NCBI GenBank assembly: GCA_945876035.1
Contig: CAMCMU010000025.1
Coordinates: forward strand, 1-64,000
Direction: 5' to 3'
DNA: 64,000 nucleotides
DNA from: Schlesneria paludicola DSM 18645
GTDB lineage: Bacteria; Planctomycetota; Planctomycetia; Planctomycetales; Planctomycetaceae
The notes under the pieces were generated by a model, which saw only the letters and a list, made by a program, of their open reading frames with translations, made no database searches and had not been told where the DNA came from. Of this stretch, positions 28,815 to 37,668 are shown one piece after another (position 1 is the first letter of the stretch; the number at the start of each line of letters is the position of its first letter). Made by a program: the position numbers and the translations under genes.

Positions 28815-29657
28815 TTATTCGCCCAACAAACCCTTGGCGAGTTTCTTGAGTGCTTCACTTTCGATCTGTCTCACGCGTTCACGCGTGAGATTGAGTGATT
28901 CCCCAATCTCTTTGAGAGTTCGTGGCTCGGCATCGTCGAGACCAAATCGCATCCGCAGGATTGTCGCTTCGCGAGGGTCCATCTTATCAAGCATGCGGTA
29001 GGCATGCTTGAGATTGTCAGCGTCCAGCAACTCGTCCTCGGGCCCCTTGGCCCGTTGATCCGCAACCATGTCATTCATCGACCAACCGCCGTCCTCTTCG
29101 TCCGTCCGCGGCGTCATGTTGTAGACCTCGATCGCCGTTTTCACGAAGCTCAATTTCTTTTTGGGCAATCCAAGCTCTTTGGCGATTTCCTCCTGCGTCG
29201 GTGGTCGACCAAGTTCGTCATCAAGCTTGGCTGTTGCCCGACGCCATTTCGAGAGTAGTTCCACCATGTACGCGGGAATGCGAATTGTTTTACCCGTGTT
29301 GATGAGTGCTCGCTTGATGGACTGCTTGATCCAGTAGCTGGCATATGTACTGAACCGAGTATTCATATCCGGATCGAAGCCTTCGACCGCTCGAAGCAAA
29401 CCCAAGTTTCCCTCTTCAATCAAGTCTTGAATGGGGAGACCCTTGTTTGTGTAGGCCCTAGCAATGTTGACGACGAGTCGCAAATTGGCTCGGACCATGC
29501 GGTCTCGCGCTTCATTGTCACCATTCGAAATCCGCCGAGAAAGCTCTTTTTCCTCGTTCGCCGAAAGAAGTGCCGTCTCATTGATTTCGTGGAGATACGT
29601 CTCCAAGGGAGTCTGAGCAGCCATTGACACGGGATGGAGGCGTGTAGTCTTGGTCAT
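28815..29657 (-). CDS. RNA polymerase sigma factor, SigA/RpoD type without long N-terminal region
   Basis: About 280 residues. A short region 1.2 (PLETYLHEINETALLSANEE) is followed by region 2 with the -10 recognition helix (RANLRLVVNIARAYTNKGLP, IEEGNLGLLRAVEGFDP, FSTYASYWIKQSIKRAL), region 3 and region 4 with its HTH (TLKEIGESLNLTRERVRQIE). The long region 1.1 of housekeeping sigma is absent, so it fits group 2 (alternative primary-like, for instance stress) sigma factors. ATG 29657 is taken as start; ATG 29624 (MAAQTP) is equally possible, as neither has a clear ribosome site. It lies 198 bp upstream of the vWA gene on the same strand, so it may be co-transcribed or simply adjacent. Confidence 0.93.
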   Translation of the reverse strand: MTKTTRLHPVSMAAQTPLETYLHEINETALLSANEEKELSRRISNGDNEARDRMVRANLRLVVNIARAYTNKGLPIQDLIEEGNLGLLRAVEGFDPDMNTRFSTYASYWIKQSIKRALINTGKTIRIPAYMVELLSKWRRATAKLDDELGRPPTQEEIAKELGLPKKKLSFVKTAIEVYNMTPRTDEEDGGWSMNDMVADQRAKGPEDELLDADNLKHAYRMLDKMDPREATILRMRFGLDDAEPRTLKEIGESLNLTRERVRQIESEALKKLAKGLLGE

Positions 29658-29826
29658 AGAATGTCTGCCGATCAGGAGTCTGACGTAACACGACGCCACC
29701 TCCTGTGGCAAAAACAGAGCAACAGAGCTCCTAGCTCAACTATCGGAACGAATCTCCTGAAATTAAAAAGAGACAGACCGAAAGTTGAAAAAGCTTGGGG
29801 AAAATCGGCAGCCATTGCAATAATAA

Positions 29827-29854
29827 CGGCCCTTCGGAAAGTACCGAAGGGCCG
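29827..29854 (-). terminator. Intrinsic terminator of rpsA
   Basis: CGGCCCTTCGG (29827-29837) pairs perfectly with CCGAAGGGCCG (29844-29854), loop of six. On the minus strand it is followed by TTATTATTGC and lies about 105 bases after the rpsA stop codon. Confidence 0.85.
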
Positions 29855-29958
29855 AGGTCTTTATTCTCTAACTTGCGGAATTGCGGCTTGACTTCGTTAA
29901 ATTCCGAAGTTTCGCTTCGTGTTTTTCATCGATCCAGCAACGTTTCCAACGAAAAATG

Positions 29959-31743
29959 TCAGGATTCCGGGTCGGCCGTTGGGTCTCCCATGCTGAACAA
30001 CGGGCCGGATGCGCCTTCCATTCCACCTTTAAGCTCTGTTCGGGGCTTGGGCAAAGCCGATTCGGCCTTTGCTTCATCCGTTGCCTCTGGAATTTCAACC
30101 GCCGTCCGTCGGCTCAAACCAATCTTTCGATCACTGGCATCGATCCGCAAAATGCGGACATCGAGATCTTGACCAACTTTGACGAAGGTCTCTGGATTCT
30201 CGATCTTCTCGTCCGACAGTTCGGAAACGTGCAATAGGCCTTCGAGTTCCGGTTCGAGTTCGACGAAGACACCGAAGTTTGTAATCTTTGTCACTTTACC
30301 GACAACTTGTGATCCCGGTTTGTACTTTTCTGGAATCGTCGTTTCCCACGGATCGCCCGCAAGTTGTTTCAGTCCGAGCGCAATTCGTTTCCGCTCCTGA
30401 TCAACAGAAATGACCTGGCAGGTGATTGGGTCGCCCTTCTTTAGTAGTTCGTTGGCATGGGAAATCTTCCGCGTCCATGACATGTCACTGACATGTAGCA
30501 ATCCATCGACACCTTCTTCAAGTTCGATAAAAGCACCGTAATTGGTCAGATTGCGTACCGTTCCGCTCACGCTGGCACCCGGAGGATATTTGGCAGAAAC
30601 TTCATCCCAAGGATTCGACTGCGCCTGTTTCATGCCCAGCGAAATTTCCTGTTTGTCTTTGTTGATTCCGAGGACGACAACATCGACTTCATCACCGGGA
30701 TTGACCAATTCGGTCGGATGATTGACTCGTTTGGTCCAAGACATCTCACTGATGTGAACGAGTCCTTCGATACCGTCTTCCAATTTCACGAATGCTCCAT
30801 AGGACATCACGTTGACAACTTCACCCCGAATTTTTGTGCCGACGGGGTATTTGGTATCGACATTGTCCCAAGGACTGGATTCCTTCTGCTTCAGGCCCAA
30901 CGCGATTTTTTCCTTATCGCGATCAACGTGCAAAATCATCACTTCCACTTCCTGATCGATCTTGACCATTTCCGTCGGATGGCTGATGCGACCCCAACTC
31001 ATATCGGTAATGTGGAGCAGTCCATCGATTCCACCCAAGTCAACAAAGGCACCGAAATCGGCGATATTTTTAACGATACCTCGTCGAAGTTGGCCTTCGG
31101 ACAATTCCGACAGGAGAGCTTTCTTCATCTGCTCACGCTGGACTTCAATCAGACGGCGACGAGAGACCACGATATTTCGTCGCGCTTCATCAATCTTCAG
31201 AATCAAGCACTCGATCGTCTTGCCGCGATAAGAATCGATGTCCTGAGGTCGACGAATATCAACCTGACTGGCTGGCAGGAACACGTTCACACCAATATTG
31301 ACCAAGAGCCCACCCTTGATCTTCTTGAGGACCTCACCTTTGACGATGTCACCCTCCTTGTGGGTGCTAATGATTTTTTCCCACTCGCGAATACGATCGG
31401 CCTTGCGTTTGGAAAGTAGGATCAAACCAAACTCGTCCTCGATCTCTTCCAAAAGAACCGAAATACGCTGGCCGGCAACAGGCGGTTCATCCGTATCGGA
31501 CCACTCATCGAGGGGCACGATACCTTCACTCTTGTAGCCGATGTCGATCAGGACCTCATCGCCCTCAACCCGTACGATCGTTCCCTCGAGTACAGCATTG
31601 ACGTCGTAGCCCGCGTCACGTGCGTTGTAATCAGCAATCAAAGCGTCTTCAGCGGCCTCAGCATCAGCAAGCGATAAGCCCAACGCCGCTTCGAGTTCTG
31701 CATCACTTACGTCAAATTGCAACAACAGATTACGGTCAACCAT
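29959..31743 (-). CDS. rpsA: 30S ribosomal protein S1
   Basis: The 594-residue product has six S1 (OB-fold RNA-binding) repeats at about 48-113, 130-200, 218-286, 303-372, 389-458 and 477-545. Repeats 3-6 are the strongest, each with the G-x-V-x-x-(I/L)-x-x-(F/Y)-GAF(V/I) pattern, for example GIVKNIADFGAFVDLGGIDG and GTVRNLTNYGAFIELEEGVD. The ends of repeats 3-5 carry LGLKQ/LGMKQ plus PW(D/E). S1 binds mRNA leaders and helps start translation of transcripts with weak Shine-Dalgarno sites. The last 40 residues form an acidic, Pro-rich tail. A terminator lies downstream; the gene appears monocistronic, with the upstream murD gene separated by 194 bp on the same strand. Confidence 0.98.
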   Translation of the reverse strand: MVDRNLLLQFDVSDAELEAALGLSLADAEAAEDALIADYNARDAGYDVNAVLEGTIVRVEGDEVLIDIGYKSEGIVPLDEWSDTDEPPVAGQRISVLLEEIEDEFGLILLSKRKADRIREWEKIISTHKEGDIVKGEVLKKIKGGLLVNIGVNVFLPASQVDIRRPQDIDSYRGKTIECLILKIDEARRNIVVSRRRLIEVQREQMKKALLSELSEGQLRRGIVKNIADFGAFVDLGGIDGLLHITDMSWGRISHPTEMVKIDQEVEVMILHVDRDKEKIALGLKQKESSPWDNVDTKYPVGTKIRGEVVNVMSYGAFVKLEDGIEGLVHISEMSWTKRVNHPTELVNPGDEVDVVVLGINKDKQEISLGMKQAQSNPWDEVSAKYPPGASVSGTVRNLTNYGAFIELEEGVDGLLHVSDMSWTRKISHANELLKKGDPITCQVISVDQERKRIALGLKQLAGDPWETTIPEKYKPGSQVVGKVTKITNFGVFVELEPELEGLLHVSELSDEKIENPETFVKVGQDLDVRILRIDASDRKIGLSRRTAVEIPEATDEAKAESALPKPRTELKGGMEGASGPLFSMGDPTADPES

Positions 31744-31937
31744 ACTGAAAAAATCCCATCGTGGTAAAGCAGCAGAATCACAGTCCTCGTTTGCTTGGGG
31801 CGAGTTCTGTTTGAGATAGTGCCGCCGAACGGAGTCGAATCATTCGACATAACCGTTCTTGGAAAAAGGGTGCGTTCCGTCAACACCGAAGAGGTACATT
31901 CCGCTTGCACGTGCGTTGACGATGTCGACGAGTGTAG

Positions 31938-33383
31938 CTAAGCCTCGGAATTGCGACTAGCAAGGCCGTGCGGATTTTCAGGCGTATCGAGAGCCAGCGA
32001 CTGAACAAAATCGATGAACTGCTGGCCGCGATCAACAAAATTGCGGAACCATCCATAGCTGGCACATCCCGGCGAAAGCAAAATCACGTCTCCTCGCTCC
32101 GAAGCTGCGACGGCCCAGCGACAGGCGTCGCGAAATGAAGTGAAATCACTGGAAACATGGCAATGATTGTCGGGAATGTCGATCATCAATTCCCGCAAAT
32201 ACCCCGACGTCTGACCGATCAAAGCCACCGCCTTGGCCCGATGTGCAATCACCGTTGCCAGATGAGAAAGATCGACCTTTTTGTCGTAGCCGCCGGCCAT
32301 TAGAACGATCGGAGCACTGAACGCTTCGAGGGCAACGCCTGTTGACTCGGGGGTCGTCGCGAGGGAGTCATTGTAAAATTTGCGGCCTTGGATCTCGGCG
32401 ACAAATTGCAATCGATGCGGCAGCGGATTGTAGTTTTCGATCCCCCCCCGAAGGTCTTCAAGTGTTACTCCGAGGCGAATGGCCGCGCAAATCGCTGCGA
32501 GTGCGTTGGAAAAATTGTGACGTCCGGGCAACTTTAACCAGTCCGATAAGGGCAACAACTCGTTTTGCTTGTCAATCCTCAATCGGGCATTTCCATTGTC
32601 TCCAAAAACACCAGTATGACCCCGGTCATGAATGCCAAATTCGAGCTGCTCCCCATTGACAGACGATGTTAAAACGTTTGGATCATCACTATTCAAAATG
32701 GCGACCTGTGTTGCTGTTTGCCAACGAAAGATGGTCTGCTTCGAATCGCGATAATGTCGCAGGTTCCCATGCCAGTCGAGATGATTCGGACTGAAGTTTG
32801 TCATGAGTGCCACTTCGGGACTCACCTGAAGTCGAGCCAGATCCGCAAGCTGAAAACTGCTTAATTCGAGCACAACAAGATCGGATTTACCAATCCTATC
32901 AACAAACGGCAGAAGGCTGATTCCGATGTTTCCCCCGAGCCAACAACGACGATTCGTCTGACTCAAGATGGAGTGAGTGAGTGCGGTCGTCGTGGATTTT
33001 CCATTACTACCAGTCACGGCCACAATCGGAGCCAAGTTCCATTGCCAAAAGAGGTTCATTTCGCTCGTCAAGGGAATGCCAGCCGATCGAGCGACTTCGA
33101 GACAAGGGTGATCACGTTGAATTGCCGGGTTGACAACCACAAGATCCGCCTGACGGAAATCTTCGACGTCGTGTCCCCCCAGTTTCAGCTGAACATCTGC
33201 AAGCGTTGAGATCTCCTGGAGTGATTCCGACAACGTTTCAGCGTTGCGTTCGTCGGTAATCGTTAATCGAGCGCCTCGGGATGCCAAAAACTGCACTGCT
33301 CCCAGTCCGCCACCCAATGAGCCCAGTCCCATGATTAGGATCCGTTGATCTTGGTAATCGCGTTGCACATGGTCTGGAATCAT
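31938..33383 (-). CDS. murD: UDP-N-acetylmuramoyl-L-alanine--D-glutamate ligase
   Basis: MurD adds D-Glu to UDP-MurNAc-L-Ala in the cytoplasm, the second amino-acid step of peptidoglycan synthesis. The 481-residue product has the N-terminal Rossmann-like domain (ILIMGLGSLGGGLGAVQFL), the central ATPase with P-loop GSNGKSTTT (about 125-133), the NFSPNHLDWHG block, and the C-terminal domain with RHNFSNALAA, NDSLATTPEST and the LLSPGCASYGWFRNFVDRG segment typical of MurD. It is not in a cell-wall gene cluster here. The region upstream is unusual: a C-rich tract on the coding strand takes the place of a Shine-Dalgarno site and a four-codon frame overlaps the start (see findings). Confidence 0.97.
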   Translation of the reverse strand: MIPDHVQRDYQDQRILIMGLGSLGGGLGAVQFLASRGARLTITDERNAETLSESLQEISTLADVQLKLGGHDVEDFRQADLVVVNPAIQRDHPCLEVARSAGIPLTSEMNLFWQWNLAPIVAVTGSNGKSTTTALTHSILSQTNRRCWLGGNIGISLLPFVDRIGKSDLVVLELSSFQLADLARLQVSPEVALMTNFSPNHLDWHGNLRHYRDSKQTIFRWQTATQVAILNSDDPNVLTSSVNGEQLEFGIHDRGHTGVFGDNGNARLRIDKQNELLPLSDWLKLPGRHNFSNALAAICAAIRLGVTLEDLRGGIENYNPLPHRLQFVAEIQGRKFYNDSLATTPESTGVALEAFSAPIVLMAGGYDKKVDLSHLATVIAHRAKAVALIGQTSGYLRELMIDIPDNHCHVSSDFTSFRDACRWAVAASERGDVILLSPGCASYGWFRNFVDRGQQFIDFVQSLALDTPENPHGLASRNSEA

Positions 33384-33761
33384 GATCGCTTCATGGGGGG
33401 GGCGGGAGGGGGGGGCACCTCGAAGAATTTGTCCGTATCGAACCGAGGGTCACGATTTGCAGCCATCCCGCACGTCGGGCCACGATGACACCGTCAAAGA
33501 TAACGACATCGGTCGGCGTCTCTGACCTGCAAACCAGCCATCCCTATCCCAAAGGAGTGAGGCAAGACCGACGTTCCTTGCGGCGTCTGACACCACAAGA
33601 AATCTGTTGCTCAACCGCAGCCAAGACAAATCTTTTTGAAATCAGAAACCGCTCGAACCAGTCAACGTCTGAAAGATTCGCCGTCGATGTGACGCCATGG
33701 CACCCTTTGAAAAAATGAGTCTTCGAGTCCGCCACATTCCAGTCATGGATCAAAAAACGGA
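33384..33761. other. Upstream region of murD with G-tract
   Basis: Contains the G-tract at 33395-33415; the left of it belongs to the murD leader. Otherwise no gene is supported. Its right end is the 3' end of the 33762-35801 gene. Confidence 0.5.
33395..33415 (+). other. G-tract with quadruplex potential, 12 bases upstream of murD start
   Basis: On the plus strand eight G, C, three G, A, eight G in 21 bases. Its C-rich complement lies in the murD leader. Long G runs are prone to slippage and, as DNA, could fold as a quadruplex on the non-coding strand. Confidence 0.7.
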
Positions 33762-35801
33762 CTAGTCCGTCAAAGGCTTCACGGTCTTTTTTTTGGGATT
33801 TTTCTTTTTCAGCTTAGCGATCATTTCTGCGCTGTCCTCGCTTTTACTTTCTAAGAGCGCTTCCAACAGGGCCGATTTCTGCTTTTCACGACTATCCGCT
33901 AACTCTTTAACCCACTTCAACTCATCTCGCTCCCGTTTTAATCGCTCTTCGAGTTTGGCTTCTTCATTTCCGACTTTGGCCGAATCGAATTCACGGATTG
34001 CCCCAGAAGAGTTCATTACAATCGCATTGGACAACAATCCAATTGCCACATCACGGCGGCCCTTCTGTAGCTGGAGTGCCAAATCGGAATGGTATTCGGG
34101 CAGGACACTATAGTCGCCAGTCGCATCCAGTAAAAAGTCGCCTGTGGAGAAGGCGACATCCTCTTCGACATAGGTGACCTTCGCCGCATCAATTTTCACG
34201 GACTTTTTGATTTCAGAAATGGACTGGCCAGCGTACACGATTCGGAGGTTTTCGTGAATCATCGTTCCGAGTTTTGAGTCACGTTCGAAGAATGAAAAAA
34301 CCGCGACAGGTTTGTTGGAACGAGCTTTGTCATCGCGAAACGGGTCACGTTCAACCGATTTGAGAAAATAATCAACTCTGTTCGGAACCACAGCAGGCAT
34401 GGAGACGTTACTCCACTCGGATTCCCGTTCCGGGCCCTGCACCAACGCGGGATCCACAACATCCTCTGATGGACGTTCAAAGTTCGGGTTGAGGACTTTT
34501 AATTTTACGCGATAGCGATAGGCAAACCCGGGTTGAACATCGAAATCAAAGTAGCGAAAAAGTAAAAGACGACCGTTTGCAGTCAAACGCATCCTAATCG
34601 TCTCCGCATCCATTTTCAGTTTGCCGTCCGAATTCATGGCCGTGTTGAAGTTATTGCCCGGTTGAGCAATCATCTGCCGACCGATTTCTCGTGGGTCTTC
34701 TTGAGCACTCGACAAACCTCGACGTTGGATTTTCGGAACAACTTGAGTCTTTATTTTTCCGTATTCTTCCATCAACTTTTGCTGCAATTCGAGCTCCCGT
34801 TCCATCTCTTCTTTCGGCAACTCAAATTCACGGATACTCGGATGTGTTGCGTGCTTTCCCCAAAATTCCAGCACCCTGCTGGGGAGTGACATGGTAATCA
34901 CCGAGTCGGTGACCCCCGTCTGAACGGGATCCGGCTCAAAGTTAGCTGCCTCTTTCAGCACTTCCAAGGCGGATTCACAGTTCACGGTCTCCCACGTTTC
35001 GCTCCAAGGATTCGGACCAGTCACCGCGACCTGCCGTTCGAGGACAAAGTCGAGCACGTCGAAGACGGCATCGGCTTGTGAGCTCTTCGAAAAATTCAGG
35101 GCTTTCTTGTACTTTTCAATTTGTTGTTTCAACGGAAAGACGCCGCGTATAGCGACGTAGGCCACGCTCCTTGCAGAGATGTTGATGTTGCTTCCCAAGT
35201 CGTTCTCATCCTCGTCCTCGTCAAGAAGTACGTTACCGCGAGGTGGCTTGGGAGCCTTGGAATTACCCCCCGCAGGCTTCGCCGTATTAATTTTTCCGCG
35301 TTGTGGCTTGAACTGGTTTTCATCGCCAGCCTCACTCACCTTGTTACTTGAGTCAGAACTCTGTTTGGCGGCAGCGTCATCGGGATCCTCATCGAGTATC
35401 CCAAGAATCGCGAACCCCGCATCGGCAATCAGAGATTCAACAGGAAGGAATTCCGGCTCCCGAGCAAGCTCCCGCTTGCGAATCAGGGGTTGATAAATGG
35501 GTATTGAGAGTTGGAATTTTGATTCATCCATTCTGGAAAATAATTGTTCGGCTCGATTCCGAAAATCGATGACCTCAAACGCATCCATATTCTGTTTTGG
35601 CCAAGGGTTCTTGTCGACGGAATTGATGCGTTTCCGAGCAGAGTCCACCATTTCTTTCAAGTCATCAGGACTTCCTGGATACGGAGACCAGATGGTCATT
35701 GAGAGCGACAGCATGACGAACAAGACGATTAGACTCAGGAGCAGTTTTTCAAAATGATCGAAAAAAATGGCCTTGAAATCGATATTCTTAAGCATTTTCA
35801 T
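33762..35801 (-). CDS. Single-pass membrane protein of the PilM-PilN cluster (679 aa)
   Basis: A short cytoplasmic N-terminus (MKMLKNIDFKAIFFDHFEK) precedes one membrane helix at about 19-38; the remainder should be outside the cytoplasm. Residues about 145-205 are a disordered Asp/Glu/Lys/Pro-rich linker. A folded middle part contains SARSVAYVAIRGVFPLKQQ (residue 210 on) and FDVQPGFAYRYRVKLKVLNPN (about 425), which looks like a fibronectin-like beta-sandwich. The last 70 residues are a highly charged coiled coil (EEAKLEERLKRERDELKW...) with a lysine-rich end. No family is recognised. It is the third gene of a minus-strand set after the PilM-PilN fusion and a second anchored protein, so it is probably the downstream part (PilP/PilO position) of a pilus or secretion platform. 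Confidence 0.8.
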   Translation of the reverse strand: MKMLKNIDFKAIFFDHFEKLLLSLIVLFVMLSLSMTIWSPYPGSPDDLKEMVDSARKRINSVDKNPWPKQNMDAFEVIDFRNRAEQLFSRMDESKFQLSIPIYQPLIRKRELAREPEFLPVESLIADAGFAILGILDEDPDDAAAKQSSDSSNKVSEAGDENQFKPQRGKINTAKPAGGNSKAPKPPRGNVLLDEDEDENDLGSNINISARSVAYVAIRGVFPLKQQIEKYKKALNFSKSSQADAVFDVLDFVLERQVAVTGPNPWSETWETVNCESALEVLKEAANFEPDPVQTGVTDSVITMSLPSRVLEFWGKHATHPSIREFELPKEEMERELELQQKLMEEYGKIKTQVVPKIQRRGLSSAQEDPREIGRQMIAQPGNNFNTAMNSDGKLKMDAETIRMRLTANGRLLLFRYFDFDVQPGFAYRYRVKLKVLNPNFERPSEDVVDPALVQGPERESEWSNVSMPAVVPNRVDYFLKSVERDPFRDDKARSNKPVAVFSFFERDSKLGTMIHENLRIVYAGQSISEIKKSVKIDAAKVTYVEEDVAFSTGDFLLDATGDYSVLPEYHSDLALQLQKGRRDVAIGLLSNAIVMNSSGAIREFDSAKVGNEEAKLEERLKRERDELKWVKELADSREKQKSALLEALLESKSEDSAEMIAKLKKKNPKKKTVKPLTD

Positions 35802-35957
35802 GATTCATTCCTGTGACGTAACCACTGTCGATATCGCCCAAAAACTCTGCTCAGCGGGCATGACCACCAAGAGTGCATGGATGCAGAACACCGAACCAGA
35901 GGTTCTGCATCTGCGGATAAAAAATTCGTATCTCTCTACGACTGGTGAGACGGAACC

Positions 35958-37553
35958 CTAATTGCCGCCGGACGTTGAATCACGGTCCGGGGATTCAACA
36001 TCCGATCCGGCAGAAGACGGCACTTCGGCTTCCGTTTCAGTACTTGGGGCCCGTTCTTCCGTGGGCATCAAGTCCATTTCAGAGGGACTCTCATCCGCTA
36101 CAGCCGAATTCATATCAGGCGTTTTGGCGACTTGCAGTTCAGCAGCAACATCAGGTGGAAGATCCTTGAGATTGACTTCCTTGTACAGCGTGACAATTCC
36201 ACAAATTGCAACGAAGGCCATGTTTGGATCTTTTAATAGCAGTCTCAGCCCCTCGCGATTCCCGAGCAACGACGCGGACAGGTTTTGTTGTTTCAAAGAT
36301 TCCTGTAAGGAGTCGAGATTTGCAGTTCCGAGGTTTCCACTTCTCGCGATGAGCCCGCCGAGTGGATTTCCGCCTAGGCCGTCGTCAACCTGACTCAACG
36401 CCACCCTGTTCTCGCTCTCATCAGAATCGTCATAGGAAGTGTTATCCTGACCGCCTGCCCCATAACTTTGGGAAGTTTGAACGGAATCCTTATTCAATCG
36501 ACTCATCTGAATTCTGCAAATTTCGACTGGCCAAACGGAGTTTTCACTGGAGGTGAGTTCAACAATCAATGCGGGGATTTCGCGGTGATCCATCGTTAAA
36601 GTCATGTAAAATCCTCGAGTCATAAACGGGAGGTCTGCGGAGTCGTCAATGTAGCGCCGAAGGGGTTGTGGACCCGCCATTAAATCCGCTTGTTCCAACT
36701 CCTTCTCTGTTTTTATTTTTTGACCAACTTGATTGCCAATTGCCAGCGCGGGTGCGGCGTCGCTTCCAAACTCGGAGCTCAAATCAAACCGAACGGAATC
36801 GGGTTCGAGATTTTGAGAGGTTCCCTGGCCGGAATCGTTGGAATCGTCAGATGCATAACTCAACTCGCCGGGGGGGTTGTACTTAATGGGTGTCCTCTTG
36901 TCTGTGGGTTGACCACCTCGCAACAAGATCTCGCGTAGGACATGCACGTTGGCACTCAAGCGAGTCGCATTTTGACCACCGTTGATATTCGAAATGGACT
37001 GAAGCAGACCTTCCATGATCCACAGATCTTCCTGTGCGTCCCACATTGCCGCAGATGTCGGTGGAATTGATCGCTTAAAGACATGCGAGGGCAATTGTTT
37101 TTCTGAAACCTCCACCACCCCAGTCCCATCAATCCGGACTGGGTTAACAACTTCCCAGACGCGACGCCGATCTTCAAAGTAATCGATCCGATAGGCTTCT
37201 CTGGCAGAGATGTGAATCTCCCCGCGGTATCCGTTTTTCCATGCCGCCTCCGCGACGGCCGCCGGCCAAATCATCCGCTGCCGCTGCCGCATCCACAAAC
37301 CGTAGGTTGCAGATTTGACCGCAATATCTTGCTTTTTATTGAGGGTGTCCAAATTCGCGATCCATTCGCTGTTGGGAAACTCACCGGAAGCAGACGGAAT
37401 TTTTTTCTGTGCGGCGTCGATCTGAATTCGACGTGCTGCAATTGTGGCGGCCAGACTGCTCGTGGCCATCCACCATCCGCCAATTGTCATCAGAATTCCG
37501 ATGCCCAACAAAATCCAAAATTTCTGTTTCAAGACGGGTGCGATGCGATCCAT
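35958..37553 (-). CDS. Single-pass membrane protein, possible PilO-like partner (531 aa)
   Basis: ATG 37553 is preferred (AAGG about nine bases upstream); the longer start at 37589 adds 12 residues. One membrane helix at about 11-31 (FWILLGIGILMTIGGWWM) is followed at once by a helical, coiled-coil-prone stretch (LAATIAARRIQIDAAQKKI), the layout of PilO. A larger periplasmic part follows with LTMDHREIPALIVELTSSENSVWPVEI, which recalls the ferredoxin-like domain of PilO, then a disordered Ser/Asp-rich section and a conserved-looking VAICGIVTLYKEV strand near the end. The tail is acidic and Pro/Ser-rich. It sits 115 bp after the PilM-PilN fusion and 156 bp before the next anchored protein. The PilO relation is inference from topology and context, not from a diagnostic motif. 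Confidence 0.8.
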   Translation of the reverse strand: MDRIAPVLKQKFWILLGIGILMTIGGWWMATSSLAATIAARRIQIDAAQKKIPSASGEFPNSEWIANLDTLNKKQDIAVKSATYGLWMRQRQRMIWPAAVAEAAWKNGYRGEIHISAREAYRIDYFEDRRRVWEVVNPVRIDGTGVVEVSEKQLPSHVFKRSIPPTSAAMWDAQEDLWIMEGLLQSISNINGGQNATRLSANVHVLREILLRGGQPTDKRTPIKYNPPGELSYASDDSNDSGQGTSQNLEPDSVRFDLSSEFGSDAAPALAIGNQVGQKIKTEKELEQADLMAGPQPLRRYIDDSADLPFMTRGFYMTLTMDHREIPALIVELTSSENSVWPVEICRIQMSRLNKDSVQTSQSYGAGGQDNTSYDDSDESENRVALSQVDDGLGGNPLGGLIARSGNLGTANLDSLQESLKQQNLSASLLGNREGLRLLLKDPNMAFVAICGIVTLYKEVNLKDLPPDVAAELQVAKTPDMNSAVADESPSEMDLMPTEERAPSTETEAEVPSSAGSDVESPDRDSTSGGN

Positions 37554-37668
37554 GATGAAAGGCCTTTCGTTAACGCCAGCATCAATCACGATTCAAAAGC
37601 CGATGTGAAGAATGAGGCTGTTGTGATCAACCGATAAAACGTCGACGACTGTGATCATTCGATATTCT

